From an uncultured Acidimicrobiaceae bacterium (GTDB lineage Bacteria > Actinomycetota > Acidimicrobiia > Acidimicrobiales > Microtrichaceae), in assembly GCA_937868025.1 (NCBI GenBank), contig CALMLJ010000659.1:1-16434 (forward strand): DNA of 16,434 nucleotides, written 5' to 3'. The notes beneath the pieces are model-generated. The model did no database searches. It was not told the origin of the DNA and saw only the letters and a program-made list of their open reading frames with translations. How positions within the stretch are numbered: the stretch's first letter is position 1; each line of letters opens with the position of its first letter. Positions 7,410-13,713 of the stretch are shown piece after piece. Both the position numbers and the translations under genes were made by a program.

Positions 7410-8255
7410 GTGCCTGCCACTCCCACCACCCTTGCTCCCGCAGCCGCGCTCCGCGAGCTCAAGGTCGATGTGCTCGGCATCGGGATCACGCCGGCCACCA
7501 TCGCCCTCGCTGCGGACGAGATCGAACGCTGGATCGCCGAAGGCACCCCCGACTACGTGTGTGTCACGGGTATGCACGGCGTCGTCGAGGCGCAATCCGA
7601 TCCGGCACTGCGCGACGTGCACAACGCCGCCGGCATGGTCGTGCCCGACGGGATGCCGATGGTCTGGGCCAGCCACCGCGTCGGAATTCCCTGGGCCGAG
7701 CGCTGCTACGGCCCCGACCTGATGCTCGAGATGTGTCGGCGCGCCGCCGCCACGGGCCACCGCTTCTACTTCTACGGCGGGGCCGAGGGCACGCCCGAAC
7801 GCCTCCGCGACCGCCTCGTCGAACAGTTCCCCGGCCTCCAGGTCGTCGGGCTCCACTCGCCGCCGTTCCGCCCCCTCACGCCCGAGGAGGACGAGGCGAT
7901 CCTCGACGAGATCCACGCCAGCGGCGCCGACATCGTGTGGGTCGGCTTGTCCACCCCCAAGCAGGAACGATGGATGGCCGCGCACGCCGGGCGCCTGCAG
8001 GCCACCGCAATCGGCGTCGGCGCCGCGTTCGACTTCCACGCCGGCAACGTGTCGCAGGCGCCGTCGTGGATGCAGCGCGCCGGTCTCGAATGGTTCTATC
8101 GGCTCATTCAGGAACCGAGACGCCTCTTCGTACGCTACGCCGTGGGCATTCCGACATTCGTCCTCGGCATCGCCCGGCGGCGGCCCCGCCTCGTGCCCAG
8201 AAATTCCATCACGCCGACCGCCACCGGCACCCCCACCCAGGAGAAATTGCAATGA
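7410..8255 (+). CDS. WecG/TagA/CpsF family glycosyltransferase
   Basis: A GT26-type enzyme that adds a sugar (ManNAc, ManNAcA, glucose or similar in known members) to a polyprenyl-diphosphate-linked acceptor on the inner face of the membrane. Length is 281 aa. Family motifs are THGMHGV-like TGMHGVVEA (res. 53-61), VPDGMPMVW (78-86, including the Asp seen as catalytic in TagA), CYGPDLM (99-105), FYFYGGAEGT (119-128) and WVGLSTPKQERWM (177-189). The C-terminus (about 230-260) is an amphipathic, Arg-rich stretch with RLFVRYAVGIPTFVLGIARRR, like the membrane-docking appendage of TagA. The start is GTG 7410, supported by the leaderless -10 box. The stop overlaps the ATG of the epimerase gene (ATGA). 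It is probably the second committed sugar transfer of the repeat unit; no initiating phosphoglycosyltransferase is in the window. The sugar cannot be read from sequence. Confidence 0.92.
   Translation: MPATPTTLAPAAALRELKVDVLGIGITPATIALAADEIERWIAEGTPDYVCVTGMHGVVEAQSDPALRDVHNAAGMVVPDGMPMVWASHRVGIPWAERCYGPDLMLEMCRRAAATGHRFYFYGGAEGTPERLRDRLVEQFPGLQVVGLHSPPFRPLTPEEDEAILDEIHASGADIVWVGLSTPKQERWMAAHAGRLQATAIGVGAAFDFHAGNVSQAPSWMQRAGLEWFYRLIQEPRRLFVRYAVGIPTFVLGIARRRPRLVPRNSITPTATGTPTQEKLQ
8239..8243 (+). promoter_or_regulatory. Shine-Dalgarno of the epimerase gene
   Basis: AGGAG lies within the end of the upstream glycosyltransferase gene, 8 bases before the ATG at 8252. It favours that start over a second in-frame ATG at 8267. 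Confidence 0.6.
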
Positions 8256-9247
8256 ACTCGACGACCATGAGCACCGACGGCATCGTCCTCGTCACCGGCG
8301 GCGGCGGCTTCATCGGCGGCCACCTCGTCGCCAGCCTGATTGCCGACGGCTACCAGGTGCGCAGCGTCGACATCAAGCCGTTCGACGAGTGGTACCAGCG
8401 TCATCCCGAGGCCGACAACCGTGTCCTCGACGTGTCCCTGCTCCCCGACGCAATGTCGGCGGTCGAGGGCACCCGCTACGTCTTCAACCTGGCCGCCGAC
8501 ATGGGCGGCATGGGGTTCATCGAGAACAACAAGGCGCTGTGCATGCTCTCGGTGCTCACGTCCACGCACGTGCTCATGGCGGCCCGCGACCACGGCGTCG
8601 AACGCCTCTTCTACAGCTCGTCGGCCTGTGTCTACGCCGCCGACAAGCAGACCAACCCCGAGATCACCGCGCTGGTCGAGGCCGATGCCTACCCGGCGAT
8701 GCCCGAGGACGGATACGGGTGGGAGAAGCTGTTCAGCGAGCGGATGGCGCACCACTTCTACGAGGACTACGGCCTCGAGACCCGGGTCGCCCGCTACCAC
8801 AACGTCTACGGCCCCAACGGCACCTACGACGGTGGCCGCGAGAAGGCGCCCGCGGCGATCTCGCGCAAGGTGGCGCTCGCGAAACTGACCGGCGACCACA
8901 CGATCGACATCTGGGGCGACGGTCTCCAGACTCGCTCGTTCATGTACATCGACGACTGCGTCTACGGCACCCGCATGCTCCTCGAGTCGGACATCCGCGA
9001 GCCGCTCAACGTCGGGTCGAGCGAGCTCGTCACCATCAACGACCTCGTCGCTATGACCGAGAAGATCGCCGGCGTGTCGCTCAAGCGCACCCACGACCTC
9101 AGCGCCCCGCAGGGTGTCCGCGGCCGCAACAGCGACAACACCCGCATCCTCGAGCTGGCCGGCTGGGAGCCGAGCACCAGCCTGCAGGAGGGTATGGAGC
9201 GCACCTACGCCTGGGTGTACGACCAGCTCGTCGCCCGCGGGTACTGA
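8252..9247 (+). CDS. GDP-mannose 3,5-epimerase-like NAD-dependent epimerase
   Basis: An extended short-chain dehydrogenase/epimerase of 331 aa that matches GDP-mannose 3,5-epimerase (GME; GDP-D-mannose to GDP-L-galactose or GDP-L-gulose) along its full length. Visible are the NAD-binding TGGGGFIGGH (res. 15-24) with Asp40, and the nearly diagnostic FNLAADMGGMGFIENN (78-93). The catalytic Cys is in SSACVY (Cys126), and YGWEK gives Tyr155 and Lys159. Further on are HNVYGPNGTYDGGREKAPAA, WGDGLQTRSFMYIDD and GVRGRNSDN. These blocks match the plant enzyme as I remember it, including the GREKAPAA loop carrying a catalytic Lys. It overlaps the preceding glycosyltransferase by four bases and is probably co-translated with it. 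It likely supplies an L-sugar nucleotide for the polysaccharide. Product specificity (3,5- versus 5-epimerisation) is inference. Confidence 0.9.
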   Translation: MNSTTMSTDGIVLVTGGGGFIGGHLVASLIADGYQVRSVDIKPFDEWYQRHPEADNRVLDVSLLPDAMSAVEGTRYVFNLAADMGGMGFIENNKALCMLSVLTSTHVLMAARDHGVERLFYSSSACVYAADKQTNPEITALVEADAYPAMPEDGYGWEKLFSERMAHHFYEDYGLETRVARYHNVYGPNGTYDGGREKAPAAISRKVALAKLTGDHTIDIWGDGLQTRSFMYIDDCVYGTRMLLESDIREPLNVGSSELVTINDLVAMTEKIAGVSLKRTHDLSAPQGVRGRNSDNTRILELAGWEPSTSLQEGMERTYAWVYDQLVARGY

Positions 9248-9263
9248 TCGACCGAGTTCTCGA

Positions 9264-9300
9264 CCCGCCGTCGCCGCACCGCTCCGGCGGTGTCGGCGGG
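9264..9300. terminator. Hairpin between convergent genes, possible bidirectional terminator
   Basis: Inner stem CACCGC/GCGGTG (9277-9282 with 9287-9292) closes a TCCG tetraloop. An outer arm CCCGCCG (9264-9270) can pair with CGGCGGG (9294-9300) across an asymmetric internal loop. It fills the 58-base gap between the epimerase stop (9247) and the convergent cytidylyltransferase stop (9306). There is no T tract on either strand, as is common for high-GC actinobacterial hairpins. Confidence 0.5.
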
Positions 9301-9305
9301 GCGGA

Positions 9306-9719
9306 TCAGGAGCCGTTGACCTGGCCGCGGAAGTGCGTGCTCGAGGTCTCGGGCGTGTACGGCAGGTAGACGACCCGTGCACCCACGGTGGCGAGCTCGG
9401 CCTCGAGCAGATCGCCCTTCGGCGTGCCACGCCAGTCGTCGCCCTTGAACAAGACGTCGAAGCGCACGCGCTCCCAGACCTCGAGCTTCGACTGGGCGTG
9501 GTCGATCACCGCGTCGTCGACACATGCGACCGCGCTCACGATCTCCAGCCGCTCCTCGAGGTCGACCAGGGGATCAGCACCCTTCATCGAGCGGGTCGCA
9601 GCACTGTCGACGATCCCGGCGACCAGCCGGTCGCAACGCTCGGCGGAACGCTGCAGGATCCGCAGGTGGCCGACGTGGAACATGTCGAACACTCCGGGGA
9701 CATAGCCGACGAGCGTCAC
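9306..9719 (-). CDS. Cytidylyltransferase-like protein (TagD/glycerol-3-phosphate cytidylyltransferase type)
   Basis: A nucleotidyltransferase of the HxGH class, 137 aa, the size of TagD-like enzymes, which make a CDP-activated alcohol from CTP and an alcohol phosphate. The CTP-binding VPGVFDMFHVGHLRIL (res. 7-22) contains HVGH (15-18). The substrate/CTP loop KGDDW (92-96) corresponds to the family KGxDW. The C-terminal YTPETSSTHFRGQV (121-134) corresponds to the R-x-EGISTT block. The frame is open upstream to 9872, but family alignment and the GTGA overlap with the stop of the CDP-alcohol transferase gene put the start at GTG 9719. It is the last gene of a four-gene minus-strand operon. It probably feeds CDP-X to the adjacent phosphatidyltransferase. 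The alcohol (glycerol, inositol, ribitol or another) cannot be told. Confidence 0.88.
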   Translation of the reverse strand: MTLVGYVPGVFDMFHVGHLRILQRSAERCDRLVAGIVDSAATRSMKGADPLVDLEERLEIVSAVACVDDAVIDHAQSKLEVWERVRFDVLFKGDDWRGTPKGDLLEAELATVGARVVYLPYTPETSSTHFRGQVNGS

Positions 9720-10456
9720 GGGCCCGCCACCGCTGGGACCCGGGTTCGTCCGAGGAGCTCGCGGTACTGCTTCGCCGATGCCGCCACGAAATAGGCCCAG
9801 TTGCCGACACACATCACGGTGTAGAGCACCAGGAACAGACCAACGCTCCCCCACGTCACGAAGAGCAGGCACAGCACGCCGTAGTCGATCACGAGCGCCG
9901 CCCAGGAACGGAGGAGCGACGACTCGGTCGGCAGCGGCTGTTCACCCGGAGGTGCAGATCGACGGAGCTGGTCGATGAGCAGCATCGACGAGAACCGCGA
10001 CACTGCGACCAACTCGAAGGCGATGGGAGCGAGGTACCACGCCGTGTCGGCAAGGTCGGCGAAGCGGTAGAGGCCCACGAGTACGGCCAGATGGAGGCCG
10101 GAGATCTTGACTGCGTCGACGGAATGGTCGAGCCACTCGCCCGCGGCCGAGCCGGCCTTCGTCAACCGGGCGAGCTGGCCGTCGGCCGCGTCGAGGGCGT
10201 AGCCGAGCACGAGGGCAACCGCAGCACCGATGCCAAGGACCCAGGTGTTGTCCACGGTCGCGATGAGGACGATGCCCGTCGCCGACACCAGTGCGCTGAT
10301 CACCGTGACCTGCGACGGCGTCAGGCCGAGGACACACGCCACGGCCGCGAACTGACGACCGAGTGGACGGTTGACGAACCGCGAGTACGCCGGGACGCCG
10401 TAGTTGGGCTTCTGGGCAGACCGCAGACCCTCGAGCGCCTCCGCGTAGGTCGTCAT
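9716..10456 (-). CDS. CDP-alcohol phosphatidyltransferase family membrane protein
   Basis: An integral membrane enzyme, 246 aa, that moves a phospho-alcohol from a CDP-alcohol to an acceptor alcohol. The signature D-x2-DG-x2-AR-x8-G-x3-D-x3-D is complete, at Asp89, Asp92-Gly93, Ala96-Arg97, Gly106, Asp110 and Asp114. The N-terminal part (KPNYGVPAYSRFVNRPLGRQ, then LGLTPSQVT) reads like the transferase half of archaeal/bacterial inositol-phosphate cytidylyltransferase fusions (DIPPS-like). Hydrophobic segments lie near res. 51-67, 72-90, 117-130, 142-160, 183-200 and 203-226. The ATG at 10456 overlaps the upstream stop (ATGA), and its own stop overlaps the next start (GTGA). It is flanked on both sides by cytidylyltransferase-like genes. 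It could add a phospho-alcohol to a lipid or glycan, or make a phosphodiester osmolyte or lipid. Context favours glycan or lipid decoration, by inference. Confidence 0.92.
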   Translation of the reverse strand: MTTYAEALEGLRSAQKPNYGVPAYSRFVNRPLGRQFAAVACVLGLTPSQVTVISALVSATGIVLIATVDNTWVLGIGAAVALVLGYALDAADGQLARLTKAGSAAGEWLDHSVDAVKISGLHLAVLVGLYRFADLADTAWYLAPIAFELVAVSRFSSMLLIDQLRRSAPPGEQPLPTESSLLRSWAALVIDYGVLCLLFVTWGSVGLFLVLYTVMCVGNWAYFVAASAKQYRELLGRTRVPAVAGP

Positions 10457-10893
10457 GTGCAGACCACGCTGTCGAGCGCGCCGCTCGGGGTCCAGAGGAG
10501 CCCTTGATCGGGGGCGTTGCGCAGCGACCCACTGATCGTGGTTGCCACCTCGATCAATGTCAGTGGCAGCCGCGGCGTACCGCCGACGACCTCGTCGACG
10601 ACCGGGCCGACCTCGGTGACGAAGGCATGATCCACCGCGTGCGATTCGATCAGGCCGGCAGCGAGGTCGGAGTCGACGACCACGACCTCCTGCGCCAGTC
10701 CGAATCCGCCGAGGACCTCGAGCCGATGGACCAACGGCACCAGCGGAGCAGCGCCACACCGGGCTTCGACGAGTGCATCGTCGGCGACCGCCACGGTCAG
10801 GTGATCGGACAGCTCGAAGGCTCGCCGGAGGGCGCGGAGGTGCCCGACATGGAACATGTCGAACGAGCCCAACGCCACACCTCGCGTCGCCAT
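10453..10893 (-). CDS. Divergent cytidylyltransferase-like protein
   Basis: A second HxGH nucleotidyltransferase-fold protein, 146 aa from the ATG at 10893. RGVALGSFDMFHVGHLRALRRA (res. 4-25) aligns with the start of its neighbour two genes downstream, including HVGH (15-18). The later motifs have drifted: where the sister has KGDDW this one has FVTEVGP (91-97). The C-terminal ISTT-like block is only loosely represented by VATTISGSLR (116-125), with Thr/Thr/Ser-Arg kept in another order. It may use a different substrate, be regulatory, or form a heteromer with the sister. An in-frame ATG at 10938, one base after the upstream TAG, would add 15 residues. ATG 10893 is preferred because the distance to the HxGH motif then equals the sister's exactly, and GGAGG lies 13 bases upstream. 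The stop overlaps the next start (ATGA). Confidence 0.8.
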   Translation of the reverse strand: MATRGVALGSFDMFHVGHLRALRRAFELSDHLTVAVADDALVEARCGAAPLVPLVHRLEVLGGFGLAQEVVVVDSDLAAGLIESHAVDHAFVTEVGPVVDEVVGGTPRLPLTLIEVATTISGSLRNAPDQGLLWTPSGALDSVVCT

Positions 10894-10939
10894 GATGATC
10901 TGAGAGCCTCCGTCGCCAACGGGCAGTGAGGACATCATT

Positions 10940-12124
10940 CTACTTCGGGGCCCCGATTTTCCTCACGACGCGGTAGATCTGCTCCAGCCGCGCCAGGTGC
11001 TCGGGACCCCCGTACTGGGTGAGTGTGCGGTGCCGAGCAGCCTCCCCGGCAACGCGGACGAGGCCGTCGGTTTCATCGTCGGCGGCCAGCAGCGACGCGA
11101 GCCGATCCGCAAGAGCGGCCGCGTCGCCCGGTGGTACCAACCAACCCGCCCCGTCGGCGAGGAACTCGGGCGCGCCTCCCGATGACGACGCCACGACGCC
11201 AAGACCGGCAGCCATCGCCTCGAGGATGAACAGGCCGAACGGCTCGCTCCACACGGACGGGACGACGGCGAGGCGAGCCGTCGCCAGCGTCGCGGCGACC
11301 TCGGCGGCCGGCCGCCGACCGAGGAACTCCACCCCAGGAACCGCCCGGGCGCGGAGCTCGTCCTCCAGCGGGCCCTCACCGATCACCAGGAACCGGGCGT
11401 CCACCGGCCGGTCGACGAGACGCGACCACGCTTCAACGGCGACGTCGATTCCCTTCTCCTCGCTCAATCGGCCGGCGTACACGACGGTCCGTGACCGCTG
11501 GTCGAACGGCACCGGTTCGCCCGGATCGGGTACGAAGTGGGGGATCACCTCGACCCGGTCGGCCGGGATCCCACCTCCGACCACCCGGTCGCGCAGGGCC
11601 GCGGTCGGCGCGATGTACCGATCGACGAGCCGATCTCGTGCTTCGGACCGTCGACGGACGGCGACGACCGCCGCTCCCACGGTCGACTGCACCAGGGAAC
11701 CGTTGACACAACGATGCCGGACAGCCTGCTGCACCGAACCCGACAGACAGTCCGTGCAGTCCGCTCCGTCGCGACGCAGCGTCGCCGCGGCGCACACCGC
11801 CCGGTAGTTGTGCAGCGTGGCGACCGTAGCGACACCACTCGATCTCGCCTCCGACATCACGGCGGGACTCGCGGCGAACCACGTGTTGTGCACGTGGACG
11901 ACGTCGGGAGCGAACGACGCCAGGGCGCGTCGGAGGCGGCGGACCGCGATCGGGTTGTGCACCGCCATGGCGAGATCCGCCGTCGAGGCCCGCCCTCGGT
12001 CGTTGGTGAACTCCACCAGTTCGACGTCGTGTCCGGCCGCCTCGAGCAGCGTCCGCTCCCGTTCGACAACGGCTTCCTCGCCCGACGGCGACCGGTAGCG
12101 GCAGTGGACGAGGAGGACTCTCAC
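10940..12124 (-). CDS. GT4-family glycosyltransferase with four-cysteine insertion
   Basis: A retaining GT-B glycosyltransferase of 394 aa, probably adding a sugar to the lipid-linked repeat unit on the cytoplasmic side. The N-terminal domain starts VRVLLVHCRYRSPSGEE and has VVHVHNTW (res. 75-82). The C-terminal domain has VVYAGRLSEEKGIDVAVEAW (214-233), FLVIGEGPLEDEL (245-257) and the E-x7-E element EPFGLFILE (294-302), followed by SSSGGAPEFL. Between the domains lies a Cys cluster (Cys111, Cys123, Cys126, Cys139), typical of one GT4 subgroup and probably a zinc site. The open frame continues far upstream, antisense to the Wzz-like gene. The GTG at 12124 is chosen because homology begins there and GGAGA lies 8 bases before it (12133-12137). 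First gene of the minus-strand operon. Donor sugar unknown. Confidence 0.92.
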   Translation of the reverse strand: MRVLLVHCRYRSPSGEEAVVERERTLLEAAGHDVELVEFTNDRGRASTADLAMAVHNPIAVRRLRRALASFAPDVVHVHNTWFAASPAVMSEARSSGVATVATLHNYRAVCAAATLRRDGADCTDCLSGSVQQAVRHRCVNGSLVQSTVGAAVVAVRRRSEARDRLVDRYIAPTAALRDRVVGGGIPADRVEVIPHFVPDPGEPVPFDQRSRTVVYAGRLSEEKGIDVAVEAWSRLVDRPVDARFLVIGEGPLEDELRARAVPGVEFLGRRPAAEVAATLATARLAVVPSVWSEPFGLFILEAMAAGLGVVASSSGGAPEFLADGAGWLVPPGDAAALADRLASLLAADDETDGLVRVAGEAARHRTLTQYGGPEHLARLEQIYRVVRKIGAPK

Positions 12125-12132
12125 GCACTGAG

Positions 12133-12137
12133 TCTCC
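12133..12137 (-). promoter_or_regulatory. Shine-Dalgarno fixing the GT4 start
   Basis: GGAGA on the minus strand, 8 bases before the GTG at 12124, argues against the much longer upstream reading frame. The rest of the 84-base divergent gap must hold this operon's promoter, but no strong minus-strand -10/-35 pair stands out. Confidence 0.5.
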
Positions 12138-12173
12138 GCGATGGGCAACCTCTCGGCAATCTCGCCGCCGCCC

Positions 12174-12202
12174 CTCACATCCAGGCGACTCGGACCGATA
12201 CT
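12174..12202 (+). promoter_or_regulatory. Candidate promoter of the Wzz-like gene, leaderless
   Basis: CTCACA (12174-12179) and GATACT (12197-12202) each match the sigma-70 consensus at four of six positions with an ideal 17-base spacer. The -10 ends six bases before the GTG at 12209, so +1 would be the first base of the start codon. No Shine-Dalgarno is present, consistent with a leaderless mRNA. Confidence 0.5.
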
Positions 12203-12208
12203 GACTGA

Positions 12209-13711
12209 GTGTTTGCGTCCGAACCCACCACCCCCGAACAGGCGCCCGGCATCATCGAGGCCACGCTTCGGTACCGCTCGATCACCCTTGCGGTCACCCT
12301 TGCCGGCTTGATCCTCGCCGCGTTCTTCACGCTCGCCCAACCGAACGACGCCATGGCGGAAGGCCGACTCGTGCTGACCGACCCCCGGGGCAACACGGTC
12401 TTCCACGACGGGAACTCGTTCCAGGTCGACCTCACGCGGTACATCAGCGAACGGTCGGACTTCGCCTCGTCGGGGTCCGTGCTCGATCGTGCCCGTGAGC
12501 TCGCCCCCTCGGCCGGGTCGACCACGCAGGATGTGCGCGACGCGTGCCAGGTCAGCCCCGAGGACACCGGCAACGTCCTCGTCATCGAGTGCAGCTACGC
12601 GAACGAGAAGACAGCGCGTTCCGTGGTCGACGCGATCGCCACGGCGTACCGCGAGCTGACGACGGCGCAGACGGCCGACAAGGCCGGAGCGGCCATCGAT
12701 GCCCTCGACGGCGAACGCACCGAGCTCGACAAGCTGATCGAGGAGAGCCGCGATGCCGCGACCGACGACCCGTACGGCAACGCGCTCGCCCAGTCGGCCG
12801 GCGACCGGCTGACCCAGCTCGAGCTCCGAGCGTCCGACATTCGCACGGCACAGGCCCTGTTCGGCGACGGCACCGAGTCCTACGACGCCGCCCGCGTCCC
12901 TCCGTCCACGGGGCTGCTCACGATGCTGGTTCGCAACAGCATCGTCGGTGCCCTGATCGGATTCATGATGGCGGTGCTGATCGCCTGGTTCCGAGCGGAC
13001 CGCAGCCCGATCGCCCTGGTGGCGACCGACGCGGCGAACGCACTCGGCCTGCCGCTGCTCGGCGAGATCGAGCACGACCTCATTGCCGGCGACGGCATCG
13101 ACCTCGTCACGGTGCCCGAACCCTCGTTCCAGCTCGTGGCGTCGAACCTGGGTTCGGTGCTCAACGGTGGCACGGTCTTGTTCGCACCGATCCATGCCAT
13201 CGACGGCCACGCCGACGTCGTGGTCAAGGTGGCACTCATGGCCGCCCGGGCGGGCAAGCGCGTGCTCCTCATCGACGGCGACGACGCCAACCGGTCGGTG
13301 TCGAGCCTGTTCGGTCTCGCCAACGGACCGGGTCTCACCGAGTACGTCTCGGGTCAGGCCGGCGACGACGCCGTCACCGCCCGCATCGCGTTCGACACCG
13401 GCCCCGGCATGAGCCAGTCCGCGCTGTACCTCATGGGTCCGGGTTCCCCCGCCGGGGCGATGTCGGCGCTGTTCCGCTCGTCACGCACGTCCGAGGCGCT
13501 CCGCGAACTGGAGCAGATGTACGACCTGATCCTGATCGGCGGGCCGCCGTGGCTCGAGTCGGCCGGCTCGACCGCACTCGGCCAGGTCGTCGACGGCGTC
13601 GTCGTGATCGTCGAGCGCGGCACTTCGAAGGAGTCGATGGAGAACACGCGACGCCAGCTCGCATTCCTCGTCAGCGACACCCTCGGCTTCGTCTTCATCC
13701 ACGACGACTGA
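12209..13711 (+). CDS. Wzz-like chain-length protein with degenerate BY-kinase (ATPase) domain
   Basis: A membrane protein of 500 aa with the layout of actinobacterial polysaccharide co-polymerases, which set chain length and assist assembly. TM1 is about res. 24-43. A smaller than usual extracytoplasmic region (about 45-240) includes a helical stretch rich in Glu/Asp/Arg (about 160-215). TM2 is about 243-261. The cytoplasmic part (about 265-500) resembles the bacterial tyrosine kinase (Wzc/CpsD) ATPase fold. The A'-type motif is kept (RVLLIDGDDANRSVSSLFGL, 351-370). The P-loop position reads FAPIHAIDGHAD (325-336), with no GKS/T. The Walker-B position reads DLILIGGPP (439-447), where the usual Asp before the TPP-like turn is Gly. 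No Tyr cluster ends the protein. It is therefore probably a non-catalytic scaffold. It starts with GTG 12209 and is followed after two bases by the flippase-ligase fusion. Confidence 0.85.
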   Translation: MFASEPTTPEQAPGIIEATLRYRSITLAVTLAGLILAAFFTLAQPNDAMAEGRLVLTDPRGNTVFHDGNSFQVDLTRYISERSDFASSGSVLDRARELAPSAGSTTQDVRDACQVSPEDTGNVLVIECSYANEKTARSVVDAIATAYRELTTAQTADKAGAAIDALDGERTELDKLIEESRDAATDDPYGNALAQSAGDRLTQLELRASDIRTAQALFGDGTESYDAARVPPSTGLLTMLVRNSIVGALIGFMMAVLIAWFRADRSPIALVATDAANALGLPLLGEIEHDLIAGDGIDLVTVPEPSFQLVASNLGSVLNGGTVLFAPIHAIDGHADVVVKVALMAARAGKRVLLIDGDDANRSVSSLFGLANGPGLTEYVSGQAGDDAVTARIAFDTGPGMSQSALYLMGPGSPAGAMSALFRSSRTSEALRELEQMYDLILIGGPPWLESAGSTALGQVVDGVVVIVERGTSKESMENTRRQLAFLVSDTLGFVFIHDD

Positions 13712-13713
13712 TC

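Noticed and set aside
8135..9430. 431-codon minus-strand ORF opposite the epimerase
   Set aside because: Covers a complete epimerase gene in antisense and runs into the convergent hairpin; composition is the usual antisense Val/Asp/Gly/Arg pattern.
9720..9872. Upstream extension of the cytidylyltransferase at 9306-9719
   Set aside because: The extra 51 codons lie inside the CDP-alcohol transferase gene in another frame and have no family match; GTG 9719 forms a GTGA overlap and gives the usual family length.
12125..13210. N-terminal extension of the GT4 frame to 756 codons
   Set aside because: The extra 360 residues are antisense to the Wzz-like gene and match nothing; the GTG at 12124 with GGAGA 8 bases upstream begins exactly where the glycosyltransferase fold begins.
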